Shown piece by piece: positions 24,924 through 33,692 of a DNA stretch of 64,000 nucleotides. The notes beneath the pieces were generated by a model. That model had not been told where the DNA came from. It did no database searches and saw nothing but the letters and a program-made list of their open reading frames with translations. Made by a program: the position numbers and the translations under genes. The first letter of the stretch is position 1. Every line of letters starts with the position of its first letter. This stretch comes from Delftia acidovorans (lineage in GTDB: Bacteria; Pseudomonadota; Gammaproteobacteria; Burkholderiales; Burkholderiaceae_C), in the NCBI GenBank assembly GCA_031286585.1, contig JAITUC010000052.1, positions 45,122 through 109,121 on the forward strand, given 5' to 3'.

Positions 24924-25697
24924 TCAGCGCTGGAAGCCCGAAGGCGGCACCCCGAAATGCCTTTTGAACATGGCCGTGAACGCGCTCTGGCTGGCGTAGC
25001 CGCAATCGAGGGCGATGTCGATGATGCGCTCGCCCGCCGCAATGCGGCCCAGCGCGAACATCAGTCGCGCCTGCTCGCGCCACTGGGCGAAGGGCATGCC
25101 GGTTTCCTTCACGAACAGGCGCTGCAGCGTCTTGGCGCTCACGCCCAGGCGCTGCGCCCAGTGTTCGGCGGTGGCGGTGTCGGCAGGCTCGCGCATCAGG
25201 GCCTCGCAGACCTGGCGCAGCCGCGCATCGGTGGACAGGGGCAGGTGCAGGGGCAGCACTTCGGCGGCGCGCAGTTCATCGACCAGCAGGTGCATCAGGC
25301 GCTCGTCGCGGCTGCCTTCGGCATAGTCCAGCGGCACGCCGACGGCGGCCACCACCAGCTCGCGCAGCAGGGGCGACACATTGACCACGCAGGTGCGCGC
25401 GGGCAGGTCCGCAAAGGCCGAGGCGTCGATGTAGGCCGTGCGCATCTTCACGTCGCCGGACATGCGCACATCGTGCTCGGCATCGGCCTCTATCCACAGG
25501 CCCCGGTTGGGCGGCACCAGCCAGGAGCCGGAATGCAGCTGCACGGACATCACGCCTTCGATCGCATACAGCAGCTGGCCGCGCGGGTGGGAGTGCCAGC
25601 CCGTGCTGGTGCCATGCGCCCAGTTGGCCTCCATGGCGGCCATGGGGCGCCCGGTCTGGTGGTACTTGAGGTATCTGCGCGGCAATTCTGCGGCCAT
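24924..25697 (-). CDS. AraC family regulator with cupin sensor
   Basis: A 257-residue regulator. The N-terminal AraC-binding cupin is visible (STGWHSHPRGQLLYAIEGVMSV, with paired histidines), and the C-terminal domain has both helix-turn-helix motifs (AEHWAQRLGVSAKTLQRLF; IIDIALDCGYASQSAFTAMFKRHFG). ATG 25697 gives MAAELPRRYLKYHQ; the longer open frame upstream runs through the promoter region. It diverges from an MFS drug-type transporter gene with 170 bp between, the same layout as the E. coli nimR/nimT pair, so it probably regulates that transporter. Confidence 0.9.
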   Translation of the reverse strand: MAAELPRRYLKYHQTGRPMAAMEANWAHGTSTGWHSHPRGQLLYAIEGVMSVQLHSGSWLVPPNRGLWIEADAEHDVRMSGDVKMRTAYIDASAFADLPARTCVVNVSPLLRELVVAAVGVPLDYAEGSRDERLMHLLVDELRAAEVLPLHLPLSTDARLRQVCEALMREPADTATAEHWAQRLGVSAKTLQRLFVKETGMPFAQWREQARLMFALGRIAAGERIIDIALDCGYASQSAFTAMFKRHFGVPPSGFQR

Positions 25698-25867
25698 GGG
25701 TCTTCCCGTCCTGGAGGTCCTGTGGGGTTCTCTGTCCCGATCTCGACAATTGAAGTCAGTATAGAGAGAGACAGACGGGCACCAAACGCCTATCTTCGGT
25801 TCCACGGCCCATTGACCTTCGTCAACGCCGGACCCTGACCGTTCCGCCCTGCGGGGCTCATCCCTCC

Positions 25868-27136
25868 ATGACAAGCAACACCACCACTCTTGGCACCCCT
25901 GGCGAGTTGGGCGCGCCTGCAAAGCACTCCCATCCGGCGCCGGCCCATCCAGCACCCAGCCATGCCGCGCAGGGCTTTTTGCTGCGCATCGTCGGCGCCG
26001 CCGCCTTTGCGCACCTGCTCAACGACCTGATCCAGGCCGTGCTGCCGGCCGTCTATCCCATGCTCAAGACGGAGTTCTCGCTGAGCTTCGCGCAGATCGG
26101 CTGGATCTCCCTGGTCTACCAGGTCACGGCCTCGCTGCTGCAGCCCTGGATCGGCCTGTACACCGACAAGCATCCCAAGCCCTACCTGCTGCCGCTGGGC
26201 ATGGTGGTGACGCTGGTGGGCGTGGGCCTGCTGGCCATGGCCGGCAACTACCCCATGCTGCTGGTGGCGGCCTCGCTGATCGGCGTGGGCTCGTCCACCT
26301 TCCACCCCGAGGCCTCGCGCGTGGCGCGGCTGGCCTCGGGCGGGCGCTTCGGCACGGCGCAATCGACCTTCCAGGTGGGCGGCAACACGGGCTCGGCCAT
26401 CGGGCCGCTGATGGTGGCGGCCATCGTCATTCCGTTTGGCCAGCATGCGATCGCCTGGTTCATGCTCGTGGCGCTGCTGGCCATCTGGGTGCTGCTGCGC
26501 ATCACGCACTGGCGCCTGCACCATGCGCCGGCCAAGGTGGTGGCGGCCGGCCAGCACGCGCTGACGGCGCTGAACCGCTCGCAGGTCATCCGCGCGGTGA
26601 CGGTGATCTGCGTGCTGATGTTCGCCAAGTTCGTCTACATCGCGGCCTTTGCCAACTACTTCACCTTCTATCTGATCGAGCGCTTCGCCCTGCCCGTGCA
26701 GCAGTCGCAGCTGTACCTGTTCGCCTTCCTGGCAGCCGTGGCGGCAGGCACCTTCGCGGGCGGCCCGGTGGGCGACCGCATAGGGCGCAAGGCCGTGATC
26801 TGGGTGTCCTTCCTGGGCGTGGCGCCGTTTGCGCTGCTGCTGCCGCATGCCGACCTGTTCTGGACGGCCGTGCTGTCCATCGTCATCGGCCTGGTCATGT
26901 CCTCGGCCTTTGCGGCGCTGGTGGTCTACGCCCAGGAGGCCGTGCCCGGCCGCGTGGGCCTGGTGTCGGGACTGATGTTCGGCCTCATGTTCGGCATCGG
27001 CGGCCTGGGCGCTGCCGGCATGGGCAACCTGGCCGACACCCACGGCATCGTCTGGGTGTACAGCCTGGTGGCCTACCTGCCGCTGCTGGGGCTGGCGACG
27101 GCCTTTCTGCCGGAGACGCGGGCGCGCCGCCGCTGA
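25868..27136 (+). CDS. MFS transporter of the fosmidomycin-resistance (Fsr) type
   Basis: A 422-residue major facilitator with a proline/histidine-rich cytoplasmic N-terminus (about 1-35) and 12 membrane spans. The family blocks LNDLIQAVLPAVYPML, YTDKHPKPYLLPLGM and FHPEASRVARLASGGRFG identify the Fsr branch, which exports fosmidomycin and related toxic compounds by proton antiport. The natural substrate here is unknown. It is divergent from the AraC regulator at 24924-25697. It is probably monocistronic: the next gene is convergent 31 bp later. Confidence 0.92.
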   Translation: MTSNTTTLGTPGELGAPAKHSHPAPAHPAPSHAAQGFLLRIVGAAAFAHLLNDLIQAVLPAVYPMLKTEFSLSFAQIGWISLVYQVTASLLQPWIGLYTDKHPKPYLLPLGMVVTLVGVGLLAMAGNYPMLLVAASLIGVGSSTFHPEASRVARLASGGRFGTAQSTFQVGGNTGSAIGPLMVAAIVIPFGQHAIAWFMLVALLAIWVLLRITHWRLHHAPAKVVAAGQHALTALNRSQVIRAVTVICVLMFAKFVYIAAFANYFTFYLIERFALPVQQSQLYLFAFLAAVAAGTFAGGPVGDRIGRKAVIWVSFLGVAPFALLLPHADLFWTAVLSIVIGLVMSSAFAALVVYAQEAVPGRVGLVSGLMFGLMFGIGGLGAAGMGNLADTHGIVWVYSLVAYLPLLGLATAFLPETRARRR

Positions 27137-27167
27137 GGCATTCCGGCACTGCCCGCCACGCTCCTCG

Positions 27168-28211
27168 TCAATCCGGCTGTATGCCTGCCTGCCGGATCAC
27201 GGCGGACCAGCGCGCCACCTCCTCGGCGATCTGGGTTCGCGCCTCGGCAGGCGTGGTGAAGGTGGGCATGGCGCCCTGGGCGACCAGGGCATCCTTCACT
27301 TCCTGCTGCCCCATCACCTCCTTGAGCGCGCCGCTGAGCCGGGCGACGATGGGCGCGGGCGTGCCCGCAGGTGCCAGCAGGCCGAACATCGACGTCACCT
27401 CGAAGCCCGACAGCCCGGCCTCGGCCGTGGTGGGAATGTCGGCGATGGAGGGCACGCGCTGCGCCGTGGTCACGGCCAGCGCGCGCAGGCGGCCGCCCTT
27501 GATGAAGCCCTGCGTGGCGGGCAGGGTGTCGAACACCACATCCACCTGGCCACCCATCAGATCGTTGAGCGCCGGCGTGCTGCCCTTGTAGGGCACGTGG
27601 GTCAGCGGCACGCCCGCCTGCCGCTTGAACAGCTCGGCCGCCAGATGCTGGGGCGAGCCATTGCCCGAGGAGCCGTAGTTCAGCCCGCCCGGCCGGCTTT
27701 TGGCCAGGGCGATGAACTCGCCCAGGCTGGCCGCCTTCACCGACGGGCCCACGGTCACCACCAGCGGCACGCGCCCCACCACGCCAATGGGCGCAAAGCT
27801 CTTGTCCATGGTGAAGCCCGCCGTGGACGCCATGAGCACGCTGTTGATGGAATGGCTGGTCAGCGCACCCAGCAGCAGTGTGTAGCCATCTGGTTTTTCC
27901 TTGGCCACGGCGGCGGCGCCCAGGTTGCCGGCCGCGCCCGCGCGGTTCTCCACCACCACCGGCTGGCCCAGCGCCAGCGAGAGCCTTTGCCCCACCACGC
28001 GCCCGATCACGTCGGTGGCGCCGCCGGGCGTGTAGGGAATGACGAGCTTGATGGGCCGGGCCGGATAACCGGCATTGGCAGCGGCGTTGGAAGCGGCGTC
28101 TGCAGCGGCGCGGGCTGCGGTCGGCAACGCCAGGCCTGCGCCCAGGGTCAGCAGTGCGGCGCCCAGCAGGGCGCGCCGGTTGGGCGGATGAGAACGGTGT
28201 GCGGCGGTCAT
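27168..28211 (-). CDS. Bug-type periplasmic solute receptor
   Basis: A 347-residue exported protein. The leader carries twin arginines (PPNRRALLGAALLTLG), so Tat or Sec export is possible, with cleavage after ARAAA. The mature part has YPARPIKLVIPYTPGGATDVIGR, VVENRAGAAGNLG, VPYKGSTPALNDLMGG and GTPAPIVARLSGAL, all typical Bug blocks. ATG 28211 has a GGAGACAT leader. It is divergent from the IlvD-type dehydratase, suggesting uptake of a sugar acid or hydroxy acid degraded by that enzyme, which is inference. An Ala-rich insert (AADAASNAAANAG) separates leader and domain. Confidence 0.92.
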   Translation of the reverse strand: MTAAHRSHPPNRRALLGAALLTLGAGLALPTAARAAADAASNAAANAGYPARPIKLVIPYTPGGATDVIGRVVGQRLSLALGQPVVVENRAGAAGNLGAAAVAKEKPDGYTLLLGALTSHSINSVLMASTAGFTMDKSFAPIGVVGRVPLVVTVGPSVKAASLGEFIALAKSRPGGLNYGSSGNGSPQHLAAELFKRQAGVPLTHVPYKGSTPALNDLMGGQVDVVFDTLPATQGFIKGGRLRALAVTTAQRVPSIADIPTTAEAGLSGFEVTSMFGLLAPAGTPAPIVARLSGALKEVMGQQEVKDALVAQGAMPTFTTPAEARTQIAEEVARWSAVIRQAGIQPD

Positions 28212-28287
28212 GGATGTCTCCTTGTCTTTTGTCGGAAAAACATGTCCGGCACGCAGACCGGACACGGCCGCATGGTTGGTCAATTAG

Positions 28288-28299
28288 ATTATTAATAAT
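28288..28299. promoter_or_regulatory. AT-rich palindrome between Bug receptor and dehydratase genes
   Basis: ATTATTAATAAT is a perfect 12-bp palindrome in the 194-bp divergent region, in its most AT-rich part. A TTTTGTC element (28227-28233), matching one arm of the GntR gene dyad at 30241-30262, lies closer to the receptor gene. Promoter or operator use is inferred. Confidence 0.45.
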
Positions 28300-28405
28300 A
28301 TAGGTGATAACGCCGATGATAATTTGAGGGCAGCGCCGCTATCCTGCCGTCAACCCGAGGCAGCGCCTGCCTCCGCTCCCCAATCCAGACCCACGGACCG
28401 CCGCC

Positions 28406-30178
28406 ATGACCGACCCCAAGACGCCCTCCCCGGCCCACGACATCACCCCCGCCGACGCCGAAAGCGGCATATCCAAGGGCCTGACCAACTACGGCGACCG
28501 GGGCTTTTCGCTGTTTCTGCGCAAGGCCTTCATCAAGGGCGCGGGCTATACGGACTCGGCGCTGCAGCGGCCCGTCATCGGCATTGCCAACACGGGCAGC
28601 AGCTACAACCCCTGCCACGGCAACGCGCCCCAGCTGATCGAGGCCGTCAAGCGCGGCGTGATGCTGGCCGGCGGCCTGCCCATGGACTTCCCCACCATCT
28701 CGGTGCACGAAAGCTTCTCGGCGCCGACCAGCATGTACCTGCGCAACCTCATGTCCATGGACACCGAGGAGATGATCCGCGCCCAGCCCATGGACGCCGT
28801 CGTGCTCATCGGCGGCTGCGACAAGACGGTGCCGGCCCAGCTGATGGGCGCGGCCTCGGCGGGCATCCCGGCCATCCAGCTGATCACCGGGTCGATGCTC
28901 ACCGGCTCGCACCGCAGCGAGCGCGTGGGCGCCTGCACGGACTGCCGCCGCTACTGGGGCAAGTTCCGCGCCGAAGAGATCGACGCCCAGGAGATTGCCG
29001 ACGTGAACAACCAGCTGGTGGCCAGCGTGGGCACCTGCTCGGTCATGGGCACGGCCAGCACCATGGCCTGCATTGCCGAGGCGCTGGGCATGACCGTGCC
29101 CGGCGGCGCCTCGCCCCCCGCCGTCACGGCCGACCGCATCCGCATCGCCGAGCAGACCGGCACCGAGGCCGTGCGCATGGCGCGCGAGCGCCTGACCATC
29201 GACAAAATCCTCACGCCCGCCGCCTTCGAGAACGCCATGCGCGTGCTGCTGGCCATCGGCGGCTCCACCAACGGCATCGTGCACCTGGCCGCCATCGCGG
29301 GGCGCATGGGCTATGACATCGACCTCCAGGCCCTGGACCGCATGGGCCGCGACACGCCCGTGCTGCTGGACCTCAAGCCCTCGGGCGATCACTACATGGA
29401 GGACTTCCACCACGCGGGCGGCATGGCCACGCTGCTGCGCGAGCTCAAGCCCCTGCTGAACCTGGACGCCCTCACCGTCACCGGCCGCACGCTGGGCGAG
29501 GAGATCGAGCGCGCCGGCCCCGGCTTTGCGCAGGACGTGGTGCGCCCGCGCTCCAACCCCATCTACCCGCAGGGCGGCATCGCCGTGCTGCGGGGCAACC
29601 TGGCACCGGGCGGCGCCATCATCAAGCAGTCGGCCGCCCATCCCCGGCTCATGGAGCACGAAGGCCGCGCCGTGGTCTTCGAGAACGCGGCCGACCTGGC
29701 CCACCGCATCGACAGCGACGATCTGGACGTGACCGCCGACGACATCCTCGTGCTCAAGAACATAGGCCCCAAGGGCGCGCCCGGCATGCCCGAGGCGGGC
29801 TACATTCCCATCCCGCGCAAGCTGGCGCGGGCCGGCGTCAAGGACATCGTGCGCATCTCCGACGGGCGCATGAGCGGCACGGCCTTCGGCACCATCGTGC
29901 TGCACGTCACGCCCGAATCGGCCGTGGGCGGCCCGCTGGCCCATGTGCACAACGGCGACCGCATCACGCTGTCGGTGGCGCGGCGCGAGCTCACGCTGCA
30001 GGTCAGCGACGAGGAACTGGCCCGCCGTGCCCGGCTCCACCCCGTGACCGAGCCCACGGCCGAGCGCGGCTACCGCAAGCTCTTTCTCACCACCGTGAAC
30101 CAGGCCGACCAGGGCGTGGACTTCGACTTCCTGCGCTGCGCCACCGAACGCGGCACCATTCCCGGCCCGCGCGAATAG
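28406..30178 (+). CDS. IlvD/Edd family dehydratase (sugar-acid type)
   Basis: A 590-residue dehydratase. The three Fe-S cluster cysteines are in place: C70 (SSYNPCHGN), C138 (GGCDKT, with the nearby catalytic-region Lys K140) and C211 (VGTCSVMGTAST). The branch resembles arabonate/sugar-acid dehydratases more than biosynthetic dihydroxy-acid dehydratase, judging from the N-terminus (GLTNYGDRGFSLFLRKAF). It removes water from a hydroxy acid to give a 2-keto acid. The GntR gene follows in the same direction and a Bug receptor diverges, which supports a catabolic role for an imported acid. Confidence 0.9.
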   Translation: MTDPKTPSPAHDITPADAESGISKGLTNYGDRGFSLFLRKAFIKGAGYTDSALQRPVIGIANTGSSYNPCHGNAPQLIEAVKRGVMLAGGLPMDFPTISVHESFSAPTSMYLRNLMSMDTEEMIRAQPMDAVVLIGGCDKTVPAQLMGAASAGIPAIQLITGSMLTGSHRSERVGACTDCRRYWGKFRAEEIDAQEIADVNNQLVASVGTCSVMGTASTMACIAEALGMTVPGGASPPAVTADRIRIAEQTGTEAVRMARERLTIDKILTPAAFENAMRVLLAIGGSTNGIVHLAAIAGRMGYDIDLQALDRMGRDTPVLLDLKPSGDHYMEDFHHAGGMATLLRELKPLLNLDALTVTGRTLGEEIERAGPGFAQDVVRPRSNPIYPQGGIAVLRGNLAPGGAIIKQSAAHPRLMEHEGRAVVFENAADLAHRIDSDDLDVTADDILVLKNIGPKGAPGMPEAGYIPIPRKLARAGVKDIVRISDGRMSGTAFGTIVLHVTPESAVGGPLAHVHNGDRITLSVARRELTLQVSDEELARRARLHPVTEPTAERGYRKLFLTTVNQADQGVDFDFLRCATERGTIPGPRE

Positions 30179-30240
30179 TCCATGCCAAGCAGCGCGGCAT
30201 GTACCTCACGCCCGCCATGCCCAGTGAAGGCCATCAGTTC

Positions 30241-30262
30241 GGACAAAATGGCGTTTTTGTCC
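30241..30262 (+). promoter_or_regulatory. Dyad upstream of the GntR gene, probable operator
   Basis: GGACAAAA (30241-30248) and TTTTGTCC (30255-30262) form a perfect 8-bp inverted repeat with a 6-nt spacer, ending 15 bp before the ATG at 30278. The place and symmetry suggest autoregulation by the FadR-type regulator encoded next. Confidence 0.65.
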
Positions 30263-30277
30263 CAACCGCCTGTCTTG

Positions 30278-30970
30278 ATGGTCGCTGCCGCCTCACTGCC
30301 GATTTCCCTGGATGCCGAACCCGCCCCCGCAGCCGACGCCCTGGGCGCCATGGTGGCCGCGCTGGAAGAGGACGTGGTCTTCGGCCGGCTGCACCCGCGC
30401 GAGCGCCTGGTCGAAGACGACCTCATGGCCCGCTTCGACGTCAAGCGCCACATCGCCCGCGAGGCCCTGGCCGCGCTGGACCGCATGGGCCTCATCGAGC
30501 GCCGCAAGAACGTCGGCGCCCTGGTGCGCTCCTTCTCCACCCAGGAAGTGCAGGAGCTGTACGAGCTGCGCGGCATGCTCGAAGTCGAGGCCGCCCGCAA
30601 GATCCCCCTGCCCGTTCCCCCTGAAAGCCTGGACCGCCTGACCGCCATCCAGCAGCAGCACGACGCCGCCGTGGCCGAAGGCAATGCGCGCCTGGTGTTC
30701 CGCATCAACCTGGCCTTTCACCAGGAACTGTTCGCGCTGGCGGGCAACGACACGCTGCACAAGGCCATCACCGAATACGCGCGCCAGACCCACCCCATCC
30801 GCTTCGCCTCCCTGGTCTCCGCCGACTACCGCGAGCGCGCACGCCAGGAGCACTGGCAAATGATCGAAGCCCTGCGCGCCCAGGACCGCGACGCCCTGGT
30901 CCGCCTGTGCGCCGAGCACCTGCTGCCCTCGCGCGATGCGTATCTGAATGCGCAGTTGCAGCGGTTGTAG
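30278..30970 (+). CDS. GntR family regulator with FCD (FadR-type) sensor domain
   Basis: A 230-residue regulator: an N-terminal winged helix (FGRLHPRERLVEDDLMARFDVKRHIAREALAALDRMG region, summarised by FDVKRHIAREAL as the recognition helix) and an all-helical FCD effector domain (YELRGMLEVEAA; NLAFHQELFALAGN; HWQMIEALRAQD). The FCD histidines that bind metal are present. ATG 30278 is chosen since the alternative ATG (30248) lies inside a perfect dyad that looks like its operator; neither has a clear ribosome binding site. It is 99 bp after the dehydratase gene and probably controls it. Confidence 0.87.
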   Translation: MVAAASLPISLDAEPAPAADALGAMVAALEEDVVFGRLHPRERLVEDDLMARFDVKRHIAREALAALDRMGLIERRKNVGALVRSFSTQEVQELYELRGMLEVEAARKIPLPVPPESLDRLTAIQQQHDAAVAEGNARLVFRINLAFHQELFALAGNDTLHKAITEYARQTHPIRFASLVSADYRERARQEHWQMIEALRAQDRDALVRLCAEHLLPSRDAYLNAQLQRL

Positions 30971-31004
30971 GTGAAGTCCTTAGCTGGACGGGCAGTGCGG
31001 CCCC

Positions 31005-31838
31005 TCAGTCCCGAGCCGCCCCCAACCTCCCCCGGTACGCCGCAGGCGTTTCCCCGAACGTGCGCCGGAACAGCCCGATGAAGGCGCTGGCCGTGGCGTA
31101 GCCCAGGTCCAGCGCGATGTTCGTTACCGGCGCGCCGGCGGCCAGCATCTCCAGCGAGCGCATCAGCCGCGCGCGCTGGCGCCAGGCGGTGAAGCTGAAG
31201 CCCGTCTCTGAGACGAAGCGCCGGCTCAGCGTGCGCGAGCTGACTGCGGCCCAGCGTGCCCAGGCCTCCAGGTCGCGGGCATCGGCCGGGTCGGCGATCA
31301 GCGTGCGGGCGATGCGCTGCAGGCGCGGGTCGGCGGGCAGGGGCAGGCCCAGTGGCTCGACGGGCAGGGTGCGGATCTCGTCCAGGATCACGGCCATCAC
31401 ATGGTCCCGGGCCTGGGCCGCCGAAGGGCCTGGTTGCACAGGCTGCGTGGTGGGCACGCCTTGCTGCCATCCCCAGCCGGCGGCGCGCAGTACGGCCTCG
31501 CGCAGCAGACCCGAGGTGCGGATGGCGCAGGGCCGCTGCGGCAGGTCGGCGCAGGCCGATTCCGCCACGTAGACGCTCCAGCCGTGGAAGGGACCATGGG
31601 AGCGGCCCGAATGCAGCTGGTGCGGCGGCAGCCACACGGCATGGATGGCGGGCACCACCCAGACCGCGTCTTCCACGCCCACCGACAGCAGCCCGCGCAG
31701 CGAGCCGAACAGCTGGCCGCGCGCGTGCCGGTGCGGCTCGGAGGCCAGCTCCTCGTCCTGGCTTCCCACCGCCGCGATCAGCACGGGGCCATCGGCACGG
31801 TTCACATGGCTGACGAGTTCAAGAATGGCATCGGGCAT
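31005..31838 (-). CDS. AraC family transcriptional regulator
   Basis: A 277-residue regulator with an N-terminal cupin sensor (EPHRHARGQLFGSLRGLLSV; WLPPHQLHSGRSHG) and a C-terminal AraC DNA-binding domain (LEAWARWAAVSSRTLSRRFVSETGFSF, described here by its core VSSRTLSRRF; then VTNIALDLGYATASAFIGLFRRTFG). It is of the same type as the regulator at 24924-25697. It is divergent from the PNPOx-like gene with a 70-bp gap, which it may regulate, and convergent with the GntR gene. Confidence 0.9.
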   Translation of the reverse strand: MPDAILELVSHVNRADGPVLIAAVGSQDEELASEPHRHARGQLFGSLRGLLSVGVEDAVWVVPAIHAVWLPPHQLHSGRSHGPFHGWSVYVAESACADLPQRPCAIRTSGLLREAVLRAAGWGWQQGVPTTQPVQPGPSAAQARDHVMAVILDEIRTLPVEPLGLPLPADPRLQRIARTLIADPADARDLEAWARWAAVSSRTLSRRFVSETGFSFTAWRQRARLMRSLEMLAAGAPVTNIALDLGYATASAFIGLFRRTFGETPAAYRGRLGAARD

Positions 31839-31908
31839 GGCGTCTTTGAGCTATTTGTTGGCCGATCCAGTCTACAGCCGCCAACGCCTTTGTTCTTACG
31901 CTTGTGCC

Positions 31909-32571
31909 ATGCACACAGACAACACCGCCCTTGTTGACTCGCCAGGCCCGTCCATCGACCTGGATTCGCTCTATGCCCCACCGGCAGAAAGAATCCAGAA
32001 GGCCGTGCGCGACCGCCTGTCCGACTTCCACGAGGCCTATCTGCGCCAGGCCAGCTTCTTTTGCCTGGCCACGGCCGGCGAACGCGGCCTGGATGCCTCG
32101 CCGCGCGGCGGGCCGCCCGGCTTCGTGCAGGTGCTGGACGAGCGCACCGTGGCATTTGCCGACTGGCCCGGCAACAACCGCATCGAATCCCTGCGCAACA
32201 TGCAGGCCGATGACCGCCTGGCCATGCTCTTCCTGTTCCCGGGGCTGGACATCTTCCTGCGCATCAACGGGCGCGGCCGCATCTCCACCGACCCCCATCT
32301 GCTGCAGGAGCTGAGCGAAGGCAGGGGCACGCCCAAGACCGCCACCGTGGTCCTGGTCGACGAGGTGCTGCTGCACTGCGGCAAGGCCATCCACCGCTCC
32401 AGCCTCTGGAACCCGTCCAGCCAGCTGGACCGCGCCGCCCTGCCCTCCGTGGGCCAGATGATGGCCGCCCTCACGCAGTTGGCCGATGCAACGGCGCCCG
32501 CCATGGATGCCGCCCAACAGGAACAGGCCAACGCCCACTACGCCCATGCGGTCAGGCACGACCTGTACTGA
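31909..32571 (+). CDS. Pyridoxamine 5'-phosphate oxidase-like flavin-binding protein
   Basis: A 220-residue split-barrel protein of the PNPOx-like family, MSMEG_1061-type subgroup. Visible blocks are FFCLATAGERGLDASPRGG, VQVLDERTVAFADWPGNNRIESLRN and FLFPGLDIFLRINGRGRIS. Family members bind FMN or F420 and act as oxidoreductases, but this subgroup has no assigned reaction. The start at 31909 gives MHTDNTALVDSPGPS; the longer upstream frame overlaps the AraC gene. Divergent from AraC. A short gene follows within 28 bp. Confidence 0.86.
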   Translation: MHTDNTALVDSPGPSIDLDSLYAPPAERIQKAVRDRLSDFHEAYLRQASFFCLATAGERGLDASPRGGPPGFVQVLDERTVAFADWPGNNRIESLRNMQADDRLAMLFLFPGLDIFLRINGRGRISTDPHLLQELSEGRGTPKTATVVLVDEVLLHCGKAIHRSSLWNPSSQLDRAALPSVGQMMAALTQLADATAPAMDAAQQEQANAHYAHAVRHDLY

Positions 32572-32599
32572 TGCCCTGCTTTTTCCCAGGAACCATGAC

Positions 32600-32818
32600 A
32601 TGCTGATCGATACCTCCCGCTTTCCCCTGGTCTACCTGCGCGAACGCATGCGCCAGCTGTGCCGGGGCATGGTCGTCATCACGGGCGACCGCGCCGTGCC
32701 CGCCGCCCTGCGCCTGGCCGTGCAGGGCATGGGCAAGGCGCTGGGGATGCGGGTTGCTTTTGTGCAGGGCGAAGATGAGGCGCAGGCGTGTTCGCGGGAA
32801 CTGCTGGCCAGCGCCTGA
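32600..32818 (+). CDS. Small conserved-looking protein of unknown function
   Basis: A 72-residue protein with a mixed alpha/beta character: MLIDTSRFPLVYLRERM, then a GMVVITGDRAVPAALRLAVQGMGKALGMRVAFV segment that has two strand-helix units. I do not recognise the family. An AGGAA ribosome-binding-like element lies 9 nt before the ATG at 32600, and codon use matches the neighbours. It follows the PNPOx-like gene by 28 bp and probably shares its transcript. The same frame is open further upstream only as overlap with that gene. Confidence 0.6.
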   Translation: MLIDTSRFPLVYLRERMRQLCRGMVVITGDRAVPAALRLAVQGMGKALGMRVAFVQGEDEAQACSRELLASA

Positions 32819-32868
32819 GCAGGCGCCGGCACCTTCAGCGCGCACTTGGCCCGGTGCACGCTGCGGCG

Positions 32869-33222
32869 CTAAGCCGCCGAATCCCGCAAGGCCTGCGCCA
32901 CGCGCGCCTCATCGGCTGCCTTCTCGGCCTCGCGCAGCCGCCGTTGGGCCAGATTGCGATACGTGCTGCCTGCCGAGATCGCCTTGCTTCTGGAGCAGTC
33001 GCCCGTGAACAGGGCGCTGTGGCGAATCATCTTCAAGGCCTCGGCCACCACGTCCAGCCGCTGGCAGCCCTCCGGCGTCTCCAGCCACTTCAAGGCCATC
33101 TGCGCCGTGGCCGTGATCTCGGCGCAGCCCTCATCCACCAGTTTGTGGATCTCGGTGATGTCGCGCGTCAGCCGCTCGATCCTGGCGGCTGCGGTCTTGG
33201 CCTGTTCCTTGGTCTGCTTCAT
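32869..33222 (-). CDS. Helical protein of unknown function
   Basis: A 117-residue, highly charged, almost entirely helical protein. It has a Lys/Glu-rich N-terminus (MKQTKEQAKTAAARIERLTRD), a central stretch with a single Trp (MALKWLETPEGCQRL) and two Cys, and a C-terminal coiled-coil-like helix (NLAQRRLREAEKAADEARVAQ). No signal peptide or membrane segment is present. I do not recognise the family; such proteins are common near mobile regions. The ATG overlaps the stop of a 51-codon frame upstream as ATGA, hinting at coupled translation. Confidence 0.65.
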   Translation of the reverse strand: MKQTKEQAKTAAARIERLTRDITEIHKLVDEGCAEITATAQMALKWLETPEGCQRLDVVAEALKMIRHSALFTGDCSRSKAISAGSTYRNLAQRRLREAEKAADEARVAQALRDSAA

Positions 33223-33374
33223 GGCTGCGCCCTCCGTGCGAAAGGATGCAAAGAGTGCGCCAGCTGAAGGAATGACAGGGTATGGAAAAGATCGGCCGAA
33301 GTGAATGCAGCCATGGGAAAGCCTGCGATACCAGCGAACTGGGCGCAGACCAAAGGGTGAGAAACGGTGTTCAT
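33219..33374 (-). CDS. Possible 51-residue small protein, coupled to the next gene
   Basis: A 51-residue open frame starting MNTVSHPLVCAQFAG and ending with a basic His/Arg-rich tail. It is hydrophobic in the middle (FPMAAFTSADLFHTLSFLQLA), so a membrane peptide is possible. Its only support is position: its stop overlaps the start of the helical protein as ATGA. The frame extends upstream to 33449 without a better start. No family is recognised and it may be spurious. Confidence 0.3.
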   Translation of the reverse strand: MNTVSHPLVCAQFAGIAGFPMAAFTSADLFHTLSFLQLAHSLHPFARRAQP

Positions 33375-33692
33375 CGTTCCGTGCTCCGGTAAGGGACAGA
33401 ACTCGCTTTCGGGGAGGCTCAACCGCTGTGTAGTGGTGTTCTTACGCACCAGCCCCTGGACGGGGGGCCGACGCAGATGATAGAGGCTTCCGAGGCCAAA
33501 CTACGCGATCACGCCGCTCAACTCCCGGGGCAGCGACCTGTCCAACCCCGCCTGCAACTGGGACATGCGCCTGAACAGCGCTTCGCAGACCTCACTGGCT
33601 GCGTTCGTGATGTTTGCCCTGTTCATGTGGCACGAACAACAGGCACAAACGAACAAATCCGGAAATGCCAGGCGGGATGCCGCAGCCCGCGC
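33375..33692. other. Intergenic region with one possible 41-codon frame
   Basis: No clear gene is seen. On the minus strand a 41-codon frame (33501-33626) would encode an amphipathic helical peptide beginning MNRANITNAASEVCEALF, but it lacks a ribosome binding site. A GTTCGTG/CACGAAC inverted repeat (33603-33609 and 33631-33637) flanks its start and could be an operator. Confidence 0.4.

Noticed and set aside
28292..30040. 582-codon minus-strand open frame opposite the dehydratase
   Set aside because: Antisense to a gene with all its cluster cysteines; low-complexity Gly/His/Val-rich product.
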